A stretch of 64,000 nt of DNA, taken from assembly GCA_963580285.1 (NCBI GenBank), contig OY757026.1, positions 84,480,651 to 84,544,650 of the forward strand, in the 5' to 3' direction. A program made the translations under genes and the position numbers. A model generated the notes under the pieces. The model had not been told where the DNA came from, ran no database searches, and was given only the letters and a program-made list of their open reading frames with translations. Every line of letters begins with the position of its first letter. The stretch's first letter is position 1. This stretch comes from Lucinisca nassula (lineage: Eukaryota > Mollusca > Bivalvia > Lucinida > Lucinidae). Positions 1-11,900 of this stretch are shown here, in pieces.

Positions 1-483
1 TCGTGCAAAAACTCGCGAACACTGGGGCACTAGAAAGTGCCGAAATAAAGGGCTCATTTTTACATTGAGGTCTACAGGAAAACCGAATAAAACGCCGCGG
101 CGCGGCCTAGAGGGCGATAACAATAGCGGGTTTTTCAACGTTAGTCCTTCTCAATATAATACACCCTCGGGGCAAATTACAGATCGCTGCGTTCAATAGA
201 GGCCGAGAAAAGTGTCTTAGAAAATTGGATTGAGGTTACCTGTGGTGGATGCTAAATTCTCATTTTGGTCACTTTAACGTAGACGCATGAAAACGGTGCC
301 AAAACGTGCCCATGCGTGCCAAACAACCTGGGGTAAAATGGGAGTTGTTTCTGACAAATAGTTTCAGAGATATAAGGGCCCAAACTTACGGTACTTTGAC
401 CTTCTAAGGGCCATAACTCGAAACACAGAGAACGAAGACAACTCCCATTTTATCCCAGGACACTTGGGTCAAGGGCGCATCAT
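1..483 (+). repeat. Partial monomer, B type (left edge)
   Basis: This is the 3' part of a monomer that starts before the window. It carries the B-type marks GCGCGGCCTAGAG (about 100) and GGGTTTTTCAACG (about 128), which alternate with A-type marks in the next copies, so the A/B dimer pattern extends leftward out of the window. Other sequence in it matches the common monomer, including P1 at its right end. Confidence 0.9.
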
Positions 484-2088
484 TTGGCAGCAATTATAAG
501 CCGATTCCATCAAGTCACCTTTGCAACATTTAGACACCTTCGGCATATTGTTGTCCCGCCCAAAACTTTAGGCCCTTATAACCCGAGTGTTTGTATGGCG
601 ATTAAGCTGAAATTTTGCATGCTGCTAGTACACCTCAGTGCCTCGAAGAGTGCAAAATTTCATACTGCTACAACACGTATCTTTCGAGTTATAAGCCTTT
701 GAAAATCGAGGAAACTAAACTTTGTGCCTATTTCTCGGGAAGACGAAATGAGTTGAAGAGGTGCAGTATGCCGCTTACAAAAGGCATTGATGTCGCCTGT
801 CATCGTGCAAAAACTCGCGAACACTGGGGCACTAGAAAGTGCCGAAATAAAGGGCTCATTTTTACATTGAGGTCTACGGGAAAACCGAATAAAACGCCGC
901 GGCGCAGCCTAGAGGGCGATAACAATAGCGGTTTTTTCACCGTTAGTTCTTCTCAATATAATACACCCTCGGGGCAAATTACAGATCGCTGCGTTCAATA
1001 GAGGCCGAGAAAAGTGGCTTAGAAAATTTGATTGAGGTTACCTGTGGTGGATGCTAAATTCTCATTTTGGTCACTTTAACGTAGACGCATGAAAACGGTG
1101 CCAAAACGTGCCCATGCGTGCCAAACAACCTGGGGTAAAATGGGAGTTGTTTCTGTCAAATAGTTTCGGAGATATAAGGGCCCAAACTTACGGTACTTTG
1201 ACCTTCTAAGGGCCATAACTCGAAACACAGAGAACGAAGACAACTCCCATTTTATCCCAGGACACTTGGGTCAAGGGCGCATCATTTGGCAGCAATTATA
1301 AGCCGATTCCATCAAGTCACCTTTGCAACATTTAGACACCTTCGGCATATTGTTGTCCCGCCCAAAACTTTAGGCCCTTATAACTCGAGTGTTTGTATGG
1401 CGATTAAGCTGAAATTTTGCATGCTGCTAGTACACCTCAGTGCCTCGAAGAGTGCAAAATTTCATACTGCTACAACACGTATCTTGCGAGTTATAAGCCT
1501 TTGAAATTCGAGGAAACTAAATTTTGTGCCTATTTCTCGGGAAGACGAAATGAGTTGAAAAGGTGCAGTATGCCGCTTTCAAAAGGCATTGATGTCGCCT
1601 GCCATCGTGCAAAAACTCGCGAACACTGGGGCACTAGAAAGTGCCGAAATAAAGGGCTCATTTTTACATTGAGGTCTACAGGAAAACCGAATAAAACGCC
1701 GCGGCGCGGCCTAGAGGGCGATAACAATAGCGGGTTTTTCAACGTTAGTCCTTCTCAATATAATACACCCTCGGGGCAAATTACAGATCGCTGCGTTCAA
1801 TAGAGGCCGAGAAAAGTGGCTTAGAAAATTGGATTGAGGTTACCTGTGGTGGATGCTAAATTCTCATTTTGGTCACTTTAACGTAGACGCATGAAAACGG
1901 TGCCAAAACGTGCCCATGCGTGCAAAACAACCTTGGGTAAAATGGGAGTTGTTTCTGTCAAATAGTTTCAGAGATATAAGGGCCCAAACTTACGGTACTT
2001 TGACCTTCTAAGGGCCATAACTCGAAACACAGAGAACGAAGACAACTCCCATTTTATCCCAGGACACTTGGGTCAAGGGCGCATCATT
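484..2088 (+). repeat. A/B dimer 1 of the left-end higher-order repeat
   Basis: The A monomer (484-1285) has AAAATCGAGG, GCTTACAAAAGG and GCGCAGCCTAGAG. The B monomer (1286-2088) has AAATTCGAGG, GCTTTCAAAAGG, GCGCGGCCTAGAG and TTCAACG. The B copy ends with an extra T before the junction motif (ATTTTGGCAGC), a mark shared with the end of the next dimer. Confidence 0.88.
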
Positions 2089-3692
2089 TTGGCAGCAATT
2101 ATAAGCCGATTCCATCAAGTCACCTTTGCAACATTTAGACACCTTCGGCATATTGTTGTCCCGCCCAAAACTTTAGGCCCTTATAACCCGAGTGTTTGTA
2201 TGGCGATTAAGCTGAAATTTTGCATGCTGCTAGTACACCTCAGTGCCTCGAAGAGTGCAAAATTTCATACTGCTACAACACGTATCTTTCGAGTTATAAG
2301 CCTTTGAAAATCGAGGAAACTAAACTTTGTGCCTATTTCTCGGGAAGACGAAATGAGTTGAAGAGGTGCAGTATGCCGCTTACAAAAGGCATTGATGTCG
2401 CCTGTCATCGTGCAAAAACTCGCGAACACTGGGGCACTAGAAAGTGCCGAAATAAAGGGCTCATTTTTACATTGAGGTCTACGGGAAAACCGAATAAAAC
2501 GCCGCGGCGCAGCCTAAAAGCGATAACAATAGCGGTTTTTTCACCGTTAGTCCTTCTCAATATAATACACCCTCGGGGCAAATTACAGATCGCTGCGTTC
2601 AATAGAGGCCGAGAAAAGTGGCTTAGAAAATTTGATTGAGGTTACCTGCGGTGGATGCTAAATTCTCATTTTGGTCACTTTAACGTAGACGCATGAAAAC
2701 GGTGCCAAAACGTGCCCATGCGTGCCAAACAACCTGGGGTAAAATGGGAGTTGTTTCTGTCAAATAGTTTCGGAGATATAAGGGCCCAAACTTACGGTAC
2801 TTTGACCTTCTAAGGGCCATAACTCGAAACACAGAGAACGAAGACAACTCCCATTTTATCCCAGGACACTTGGGTCAAGGGCGCATCATTTGGCAGCAAT
2901 TATAAGCCGATTCCATCAAGTCACCTTTGCAACATTTAGACACCTTCGGCATATTGTTGTCCCGCCCAAAATTTTAGGCCCTTATAACTCGAGTGTTTGT
3001 ATGGCGATTAAGCTGAAATTTTGCATGCTGCTAGTACACCTCAGTGTCTCGAAGAGTGCAAAATTTCATACTGCTACAACACGTATCTTGCGAGTTATAA
3101 GCCTTTGAAATTCGAGGAAACTAAATTTTGTGCCTATTTCTCGGGAAGACGAAATGAGTTGAAGAGGTGCAGTATGCCGCTTTCAAAAGGCATTGATGTC
3201 GCCTGCCATCGTGCAAAAACTAGCGAACACTGGGGCACTAGAAAGTGCCGAAATAAAGGGCTCATTTTTACATTGAGGTCTACAGGAAAACCGAATAAAA
3301 CGCCGCGGCGCGGCCTAGAGGGCGATAACAATAGCGGGTTTTTCAACGTTAGTCCTTCTCAATATAATACACCCTCGGGGCAAATTACAGATCGCTGCGT
3401 TCAATAGAGGCCGAGAAAATTGGCTTAGAAAATTGGATTGAGGTTACCTGTGGTGGATGCTAAATTCTCATTTTGGTCACTTTAACGTAGACGCATGAAA
3501 ACGGTGCCAAAACGTGCCCATGCGTGCAAAACAACCTGGGGTAAAATGGGAGTTGTTTCTGTCAAATAGTTTCAGAGATATAAGGGCCCAAACTTACGGT
3601 ACTTTGACCTTCTAAGGGCCATAACTCGAAACACAGAGAACGAAGACAACTCCCATTTTATCCCAGGACACTTGGGTCAAGGGCGCATCATT
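2089..3692 (+). repeat. A/B dimer 2
   Basis: The A copy at 2089 carries a private 2-base deletion (CCTAAAAGCG near 2515 instead of CCTAGAGGGCG). The B copy at 2890 has CAAAATTTTAGG, CAGTGTCTCG and AACTAGCGAAC, all shared exactly with the B copy at 4495, so dimers 2 and 3 are recent duplicates. The variant GTTACCTGCGG occurs at the end of A (about 2641). Confidence 0.88.
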
Positions 3693-5296
3693 TTGGCAGC
3701 AATTATAAGCCGATTCCATCAAGTCACCTTTGCAACATTTAGACACCTTCGGCATATTGTTGTCCCGCCCAAAACTTTAGGCCCTTATAACCCGAGTGTT
3801 TGTATGGCGATTAAGCTGAAATTTTGCATGCTGCTAGTACACCTCAGTGCCTCGAAGAGTGCAAAATTTCATACTGCTACAACACGTATCTTTCGAGTTA
3901 TAAGCCTTTGAAAATCGAGGAAACTAAACTTTGTGCCTATTTCTCGGGAAGACGAAATGAGTTGAAGAGGTGCAGTATGCCGCTTACAAAAGGCATTGAT
4001 GTCGCCTGTCATCGTGCAAAAACTCGCGAACACTGGGGCACTAGAAAGTGCCGAAATAAAGGGCTCATTTTTACATTGAGGTCTACGGGAAAACCGAATA
4101 AAACGCCGCGGCGCAGCCTAGAGGGCGATAACAATAGCGGTTTTTTCACCGTTAGTCCTTCTCAATATAATACACCCTCGGGGCAAATTACAGATCGCTG
4201 CGTTCAATAGAGGCCGAGAAAAGTGGCTTAGAAAATTTGATTGAGGTTACCTGCGGTGGATGCTAAATTCTCATTTTGGTCACTTTAACGTAGACGCATG
4301 AAAACGGTGCCAAAACGTGCCCATGCGTGCCAAACAACCTGGGGTAAAATGGGAGTTGTTTCTGTCAAATAGTTTCGGAGATATAAGGGCCCAAACTTAC
4401 GGTACTTTGACCTTCTAAGGGCCATAACTCGAAACACAGAGAACGAAGACAACTCCCATTTTATCCCAGGACACTTGGGTCAAGGGCGCATCATTTGGCA
4501 GCAATTATAAGCCGATTCCATCAAGTCACCTTTGCAACATTTAGACACCTTCGGCATATTGTTGTCCCGCCCAAAATTTTAGGCCCTTATAACTCGAGTG
4601 TTTGTATGGCGATTAAGCTGAAATTTTGCATGCTGCTAGTACACCTCAGTGTCTCGAAGAGTGCAAAATTTCATACTGCTACAACACGTATCTTGCGAGT
4701 TATAAGCCTTTGAAATTCGAGGAAACTAAATTTTGTGCCTATTTCTCGGGAAGACGAAATGAGTTGAAGAGGTGCAGTATGCCGCTTTCAAAAGGCATTG
4801 ATGTCGCCTGCCATCGTGCAAAAACTAGCGAACACTGGGGCACTAGAAAGTGCCGAAATAAAGGGCTCATTTTTACATTGAGGTCTACAGGAAAACCGAA
4901 TAAAACGCCGCGGCGCGGCCTAGAGGGCGATAACAATAGCGGGTTTTTCAACGTTAGTCCTTCTCAATATAATACACCCTCGGGGCAAATTACAGATCGC
5001 TGCGTTCAATAGAGGCCGAGAAAAGTGGCTTAGAAAATTTGATTGAGGTTACCTGCGGTGGATGCTAAATTCTCATTTTGGTCACTTTAACGTAGACGCA
5101 TGAAAACGGTGCCAAAACGTGCCCATGCGTGCCAAACAACCTGGGGTAAAATGGGAGTTGTTTCTGTCAAATAGTTTCGGAGATATAAGGGCCCAAACTT
5201 ACGGTACTTTGACCTTCTAAGGGCCATAACTCGAAACACAGAGAACGAAGACAACTACCATTTTATCCCAGGACACTTGGGTCAAGGGCGCATCAT
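3693..5296 (+). repeat. A/B dimer 3
   Basis: This dimer is nearly identical to dimer 2 at a spacing of 1604-1605 bp, including ACTAGCGAAC and CAGTGTCTCG in the B half. It lacks the 2-base deletion, so that change arose after duplication. GTTACCTGCGG appears at the ends of both A (about 4245) and B (about 5049), suggesting exchange between the halves. Confidence 0.88.
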
Positions 5297-6900
5297 TTGG
5301 CAGCAATTATAAGCCGATTCCATCAAGTCACCTTTGCAACATTTAGACACCTTCGGCATATTGTTGTCCCGCCCAAAACTTTAGGCCCTTATAACCCGAG
5401 TGTTTGTATGGCGATTAAGCTGAAATTTTGCATGCTGCTAGTACACCTCAGTGCCTCGAAGAGTGCAAAATTTCATACTGCTACAACACGTATCTTTCGA
5501 GTTATAAGCCTTTGAAAATCGAGGAAACTAAACTTTGTGCCTATTTCTCGGGAAGACGAAATGAGTTGAAGAGGTGCAGTATGCCGCTTACAAAAGGCAT
5601 TGATGTCGCCTGTCATCGTGCAAAAACTCGCGAACACTGGGGCACTAGAAAGTGCCGAAATAAAGGGCTCATTTTTACATTGAGGTCTACGGGAAAACCG
5701 AATAAAACGCCGCGGCGCAGCCTAGAGGGCGATAACAATAGCGGTTTTTTCACCGTTAGTCCTTCTCAATATAATACACCCTCGGGGCAAATTACAGATC
5801 GCTGCGTTCAATAGAGGCCGAGAAAAGTGGCTTAGAAAATTTGATTGAGGTTACCTGTGGTGGATGCTAAATTCTCATTTTGGTCACTTTAACGTAGACG
5901 CATGAAAACGGTGCCAAAACGTGCCCATGCGTGCCAAACAACCTGGGGTAAAATGGGAGTTGTTTCTGTCAAATAGTTTCGGAGATATAAGGGCCCAAAC
6001 TTACGGTACTTTGACCTTCTAAGGGCCATAACTCGAAACACAGAGAACGAAGACAACTCCCATTTTATCACAGGACACTTGGGTCAAGGGCGCATCATTT
6101 GGCAGCAATTATAAGCCGATTCCATCAAGTCACCTTTGCAACATTTAGACACCTTCGGCATATTGTTGTCCCGCCCAAAACTTTAGGCCCTTATAACTCG
6201 AGTGTTTGTATGGCGATTAAGCTGAAATTTTGCATGCTGCTAGTACACCTCAGTGTCTCGAAGAGTGCAAAATTTCATACTGCTACAACACGTATCTTGC
6301 GAGTTATAAGCCTTTGCAATTCGAGGAAACTAAACTTTGTGCCTATTTCTCGGGAAGACGAAATGAGTTGAAGAGGTGCAGTATGCCGCTTTCAGAAGGC
6401 ATTGATGTCGCCTGCCATCGTGCAAAAACTCGCGAACACTGGGGCACTAGAAAGTGCCGAAATAAAGGGCTCATTTTTACATTGAGGTCTACGGGAAAAC
6501 CGAATAAAACGCCGCGGCGCAGCCTAGAGGGCGATAACAATAGCGGTTTTTTCACCGTTAGTCCTTCTCAATATAATACACCCTCGGGGCAAATTACAGA
6601 TCGCTGCGTTCAATAGAGGCCGAGAAAAGTGGCTTAGAAAATTTGATTGAGGTTACCTGTGGTGGATGCTAAATTCTCATTTTGGTCACTTTAACATAGA
6701 CGCATGAAAACGGTGCCAAAACGTGCCCATGCGTGCAAAACAACCTGGGGTAAAATGGGAGTTGTTTCTGTCAAATAGTTTCAGAGATATAAGGGCCCAA
6801 ACTTACGGTACTTTGACCTTCTTAGGGCCATAACTCGAAACACAGAGAACGAAGACAACTCCCATTTTATCCCAGGACACTTGGGTCAAGGGCGCATCAT
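5297..6900 (+). repeat. A/B dimer 4 with a hybrid B half
   Basis: The A copy at 5297 is typical. The copy at 6099 starts as B (CAGTGTCTCG, CTTGCGAG). It then has CTTTCAGAAGG and switches to A-type GCGCAGCC and TTCACCG in its second half. This is the pattern expected of unequal exchange or gene conversion within a monomer. Confidence 0.8.
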
Positions 6901-7607
6901 TTGGCAGCAATTATAAGCCGATTCCATCAAGTCACCTTTGCAACATTTAGACACCTTCGGCATATTGTTGTCCCGCCCAAAATTTTAGGCCCTTATAACC
7001 CGAGTGTTTGTATGGCGATTAAGCTGAAATTTTGCATGCTGCTAGCACACCTCAGTGCCTCGCAATGTGCAAAATTTCATACTGCTACAACACGTATCTT
7101 TCGAGTTATAAGCCTTTGAAATTCGAGGAAACTAAACTTTGTGCCTATTTCTCGGGAAGACGAAATGAGTTGAAGAGGTGCAGTATGCCGCTTACAAAAG
7201 GCATTGATGTCGCCTGTCATCGTGCAAAAACTCGCGAACACTGGGGCACTAGAAAGTGCCGAAATAAAGGGCTCATTTTTACATTGCGGTCTACGGGAAA
7301 ACCGAATAAAACGCCGCGGCGCAGCCTAGAGGGCGATAACAATAGCGGTTTTTTCACCGTTAGTCCTTCTCAATATAATACACCCTCGGGGCAAATTACA
7401 GATCGCTGCGTTCAATAGAGGCCGAGAAAAGTGGCTTAGAAAATTTGATTGAGGTTACCTGTGGTGGATGCTAAATTCTCATTTTGGTCACTTTAACGTA
7501 GACGCATGAAAACGGTGCCAAAACGTGCCCATGCGTGCCAAACAACCTGGGGTAAAATGGGAGTTGTTTCTGTCAAATACAGGACACTTGGGTCAAGGGC
7601 GCATCAT
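6901..7607 (+). repeat. A-like monomer with a 95-bp deletion in P1
   Basis: The copy runs normally to TGTCAAATA (7579) and then jumps to CAGGACACTTGG, so the interval to the next junction is 707 bp instead of 802. The lost segment is the interior and right arm of palindrome P1; the left arm remains. There is no clear microhomology at the join. It also has the variant CTCGCAATGTGC near 7062. Confidence 0.9.
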
Positions 7608-8228
7608 TTGGCAGCAATTATAAGCCGATTCCATCAAGTCACCTTTGCAACATTTAGACACCTTCGGCATAGTGTTGTCCCGCCCAAAACTTTAGGCCCT
7701 TATAACTCGAGTGTTAGTATGGCGATTAAGCTGAAATTTTGCATGCTGCTAGTACACATCAGTGCCTCGAATAGTGCAAAATTTCATACTGCTACAACAC
7801 GTATCTTGCGAGTTATAAGCCTTTGAAATTCGAGGAAACTAAATTTTGTGCCTATTTCTCGGGAAGACGAAATGAGTTGAAGTGGTGCAGTATGCCGCTT
7901 TCAAAAGGCATTGATGTCGCCTGCCATCGTGCAAAAACTCGCGAACACTGGGGCACTAGAAAGTGCCGAAATAAAGGGCTCATTTTTACATTGAGGTCTA
8001 CGGGAAAACCGAATAAAACGCCGCGGCGCAGCCTAGAGGGACGATAACAATAGCGGTTTTTTCACCGTTAGTCCTTATTAATATAATACACCATCGGGGC
8101 AAATTACAGATCGCTGCGCTCAATAGAGGCCGAGAAAAGTGGCTTAGAAAATTTGATTGAGGTAAGCTGTGGTGGATGCTAAATTTTCATTTTGGTCACT
8201 TAAACGTAGACGCATGAAAACGGTGCCA
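7608..8228 (+). repeat. Diverged monomer truncated at its 3' end
   Basis: This monomer carries several private changes (CATAGTGTTG at 7668, GTGTTAGTATGG, CATCAGTGCC, GAATAGTGC), an inserted base at about 8041 (GAGGGACGATAAC) and GTAAGCTG at about 8163. Its sequence stops at GTGCCA (8228), inside the stretch that normally leads to P1, where the 8.23-kb deletion begins. Confidence 0.88.
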
Positions 8229-8907
8229 TAGTGTTCAAATTCGCTGCTAGTACACCTCAGTGCCTCGCAGAGTGCAAAATTTCATACTGCTACAACACGT
8301 ATCTTTCGAGTTATAAGCCTTTGAAATTCGAGGAAACTAAACTTTGTGCCTATTTCTCGGGAAGACGAAATGAGTTGAAGAGGTGCAGTATGCCGCTTAC
8401 AAAAGGCATTGATGTCGCCTGTCATCGTGCAAAAACTCGCGAACACTGGGGCACTAGAAAGTGCCGAAATAAAGGGCTCATTTTTACATTGAGGTCTACG
8501 GGAAAACCGAATAAAACGCCGCGGCGCAGCCTAGAGGGCGATAACAATAGCGGTTTTTTCACCGTTAGTCCTTCTCAATATAATACACCCTCGGGGCAAA
8601 TTACAGATCGCTGCGTTCAATAGAGGCCGAGAAAAGTGGCTTAGAAAATTTGATTGAGGTTACCTGTGGTGGATGCCAAATTCTCATTTTGGTCACTTTA
8701 ACGTAGACGCATGAAAACGGTGCCAAAACGTGCCCATGCGTGCCAAACAACCTGGGGTAAAATGGGAGTTGTTTCTGTCAAATAGTTTCGGAGATATAAG
8801 GGCCCAAACTTACGGTACTTTGACCTTCTAAGGGCCATAACACGAAACACAGAGAACGAAGACAACTCCCATTTTATCCCAGGACACTTGGGTCAAGGGC
8901 GCATCAT
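8229..8907 (+). repeat. Truncated A-like monomer after a 319-bp deletion with 14-bp filler
   Basis: Between GTGCCA (8228) and GCTGCTAG (8243) the usual 319 bases are replaced by 14 bases (8229-8242), a net loss of 305. This removes P1, the junction motif and the left half of P2. The first part of the filler, with two flanking bases, reads CATAGTGTT, matching the private variant CATAGTGTT at 7668-7676 in the preceding monomer. This suggests two successive deletions rather than random filler. The rest is A-type (GCTTACAAAAGG). Confidence 0.88.
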
Positions 8908-11900
8908 TTGGCAGCAATTATAAGCCGATTCCATCAAGTCACCTTTGCAACATTTAGACACCTTCGGCATATTGTTGTCCCGCCCAAAACTTTAGGCCCT
9001 TATAACTCGAGTGTTTGTATGGCGATTAAGCTGAAATTTTGCATGCTGCTAGTACACCTCAGTGCCTCGAAGATTGCAAACTTTCATACTGCTACAACAC
9101 GTATCTTGCGAGTTATAAGCCTTTGGAATTCGAGGAAACTAAAGTTTGTGCCTATTTCTCGGGAAGACGAAATGAGTTGAAGAGGTGCAGTATGCCGCTT
9201 TCAAAAGGCATTGATGTCGCCTGCCATCGTGCAAAAACTCGCGAACACTGGGGCACTAGAAAGTGCCGAAATAAAGGGCTCATTTTTACATTGAGGTCTA
9301 CGGGAAAACCGAATAAAACGCCACGGCGCAGCCTAGAGGGCGACAACAATAGCGTTTTTTTCACCGTTAGTCCTTCTCAATATAATACACCCTCGGGGCA
9401 AATTACAGATCGCTGCGTTCAATTGTGGCCGAGAAAAGTGGCTTAGAAAATTTGATTGAGGTTACCTGTGGTGGATGCTAAATTCTCATTTTGGTCACTT
9501 TAACGTAGACGCATGAAAACGGTGCCAAAACGTGCCCATGCGTGCCAAACAACCTGGGGTAAAATGGGAGTTGTTTCTGTCAAATAGTTTCGGAGATTTA
9601 AGGGCCCAAACTTACGGTACTTTGACTTTCTAAGGGCCATAACTCGAAACACAGAGAACGAAGACAACTCCCATTTTATCCCAGGACACTTGGGTCAAGA
9701 GCGCATCATTTTGCAGCAATTATAAGCCGAATCTATCAAGTCACCTTTGCAACAGTTAGACACCTTTGACATATTGTTGTCCCGCCCAAAACTTTAGGCC
9801 CTTATAACTCGAGTGTTTGTATGGCGATTAAGCTGAAATTTTGCATGCTGTTAGTACAACTCAGTGCCTCGAAGAGTGCAAAATTTCATACTGCTACACC
9901 ACGTATCTTGCGAGTTACAAGCCTTTGAAATTCGATGAAAACTAAACTTTGTGCCTATTTCTCGGGAAGACGAACTGAGTTGAAGAGGTGCAGTATGCCG
10001 CTTTCAAAAGGCATTGATGTCGCCTGCCATCGTGCAAAAACTCGCGAACACTGGGGCACTAGAAAGTGCCGAAATAAAGGGCTCATTTTTACATTGAGGT
10101 CTACGGGAAAACCGAATAAAACGCCGCGGCGCAGCCTAGAGGCCGATAACAATAGCGTTTTTTTTCACCGTTAGTCCATCTCAATATAATACACCCTCGG
10201 GGCAAATTACAGATCGCTGCGTTCAATAGAGGCCGAGAAAAGTGGCTTAGAAAATTTGATTGAGGTTACCTGTGGTGGATGCTAAATTCTCATTTTGGTC
10301 ACTTTAACGTTGACGCATGAAAACGGTGCCAAAACGTGCCCATGCGTGCCAAACAACCTGGGGTAAAATGGGAGTTGTTTCTGTCAAATAGTTTCGGAGA
10401 TATAAGGGCCCAAACTTACGGTACTTTGACCGTCTTAGGGCCATTACTCGAAAAACAGAGAACGAAGACAACTCCCATTTTATCTCAGGACACTTGGGTC
10501 AAGGGCGCATCATTTGGCAGCAATTATAAGCCGATTCCATCAAGTCACCTTTGCAACATTTAGACACCTTCGGCATACTGTTGTTCCGCCCAAAACTTTA
10601 GGCCCTTATAACTCGAGTGTTTTTATGGCGATTAAGCTGAAATTTTGCATGCTGCTAGTACACCTCAGTGCCTCGAAGAGTGCAAAATTTGATACTGCTA
10701 CAACACGTATCTTGCGAGTTATAAGCCTTTGAAATTCGAGGAAACTAAACTTTGTGCCTATTTCTCGGGAAGACGAAATGAGTTGAAGAGGTGCAGTATG
10801 CCGCTTTCAAAAGGCATTGATGTCGCCTGCCATCGTGCAAAAACTCGCGAACACTGGGGCACTAGAAAGTGCCGAAATAAAGGGCTCATTTTTACATTGA
10901 GGTCTACGGGAAAACCGAATAAAACGCCGCGGCGCAGCCTAGAGGGCGATAACAATAGCGGTTTTTTCACCGTTAGTCCTTCTCAATATAATACACCCTC
11001 GGGGCAAATTACAGATCGCTGCGTTCAATAGAGGCCGAGAAAAGTGGCTTAGAAAATTTGATTGAGGTTACCTGTGGTGGATGCTAAATTCTCATTTTGG
11101 TCACTTTAACGTAGACGCATGAAAACGGTGCCAAAACGTGCCCATGCGTGCCAAACAACCTGGGGAAAAATGGGAGTTGTTTCTGTCAAATAGTTTCGGA
11201 GATATAAGGGCCCAAACTTACGGTACTTTGACCTTCTAAGGGCCATAACTCGAAACACAGAGAACGAAGACAACTCCCATTTTATCCCAGGACACTTGGG
11301 TCAAGGGCGCATCATTTGGCAGCAATTATAAGCCGATTCCATCAAGTCACCTTTGCAACATTTAGACACATTCGGCATATTGTTGTCCCGCCCAAAACTT
11401 TAGGCCGTTATAACCCGAGTGTTTGTATGGCGATTAAGCTGAAAGTTTGCATGCTGCTAGTAAACCTCAGTGCCGCCTCGAAGAGTGCAAAATTTCATAC
11501 TGCTACAACACGTATCTTGCGAGTTATAAGCCTTTGAAATTCGAGGAAACTAAGTTTTGTGCCTATTTCTCGGGAAGACGAAATGAGTTGAAGAGGTGCA
11601 GTATGCCGCTTTCAAAAGGCATTGATGTCGCCTGCCATCGTGCAAAAACTCGCGAACACTGGGGCACTAGAAAGTGCCGAAATAAAGGGCTCATTTTTAC
11701 ATTGAGGTCTACGGGAAAACCGAATAAAACGCCGCGGCGCAGCCTAGAGGGCGATAACAATGGCGGTTTTTTCACCGTTAGTCCTTCTCAATATAATACA
11801 CCCTCGGGGCAAATTACAGATCGCTGCGTTCAATAGAGGCCGAGAAAAGTGGCTTAGAAAATTTGATTGAGGTTACCTGTGGTGGATGCTAAATTCTCAT

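Noticed and set aside
484..1001. Recurrent open frames in each monomer: 72 and 128 codons on the plus strand and 70 on the minus strand, in most copies.
   Set aside because: They recur because the copies are alike. Several copies break them: TGA near 39821, TAG near 43011, TAA near 56076, a 2-base deletion near 2515 and an added base near 8041. Many variants change amino acids, the frames overlap on both strands, the monomer length is not a multiple of three, and no protein family is recognisable. A dN/dS test over all copies would settle it; a ratio well below 1 would revive the idea.
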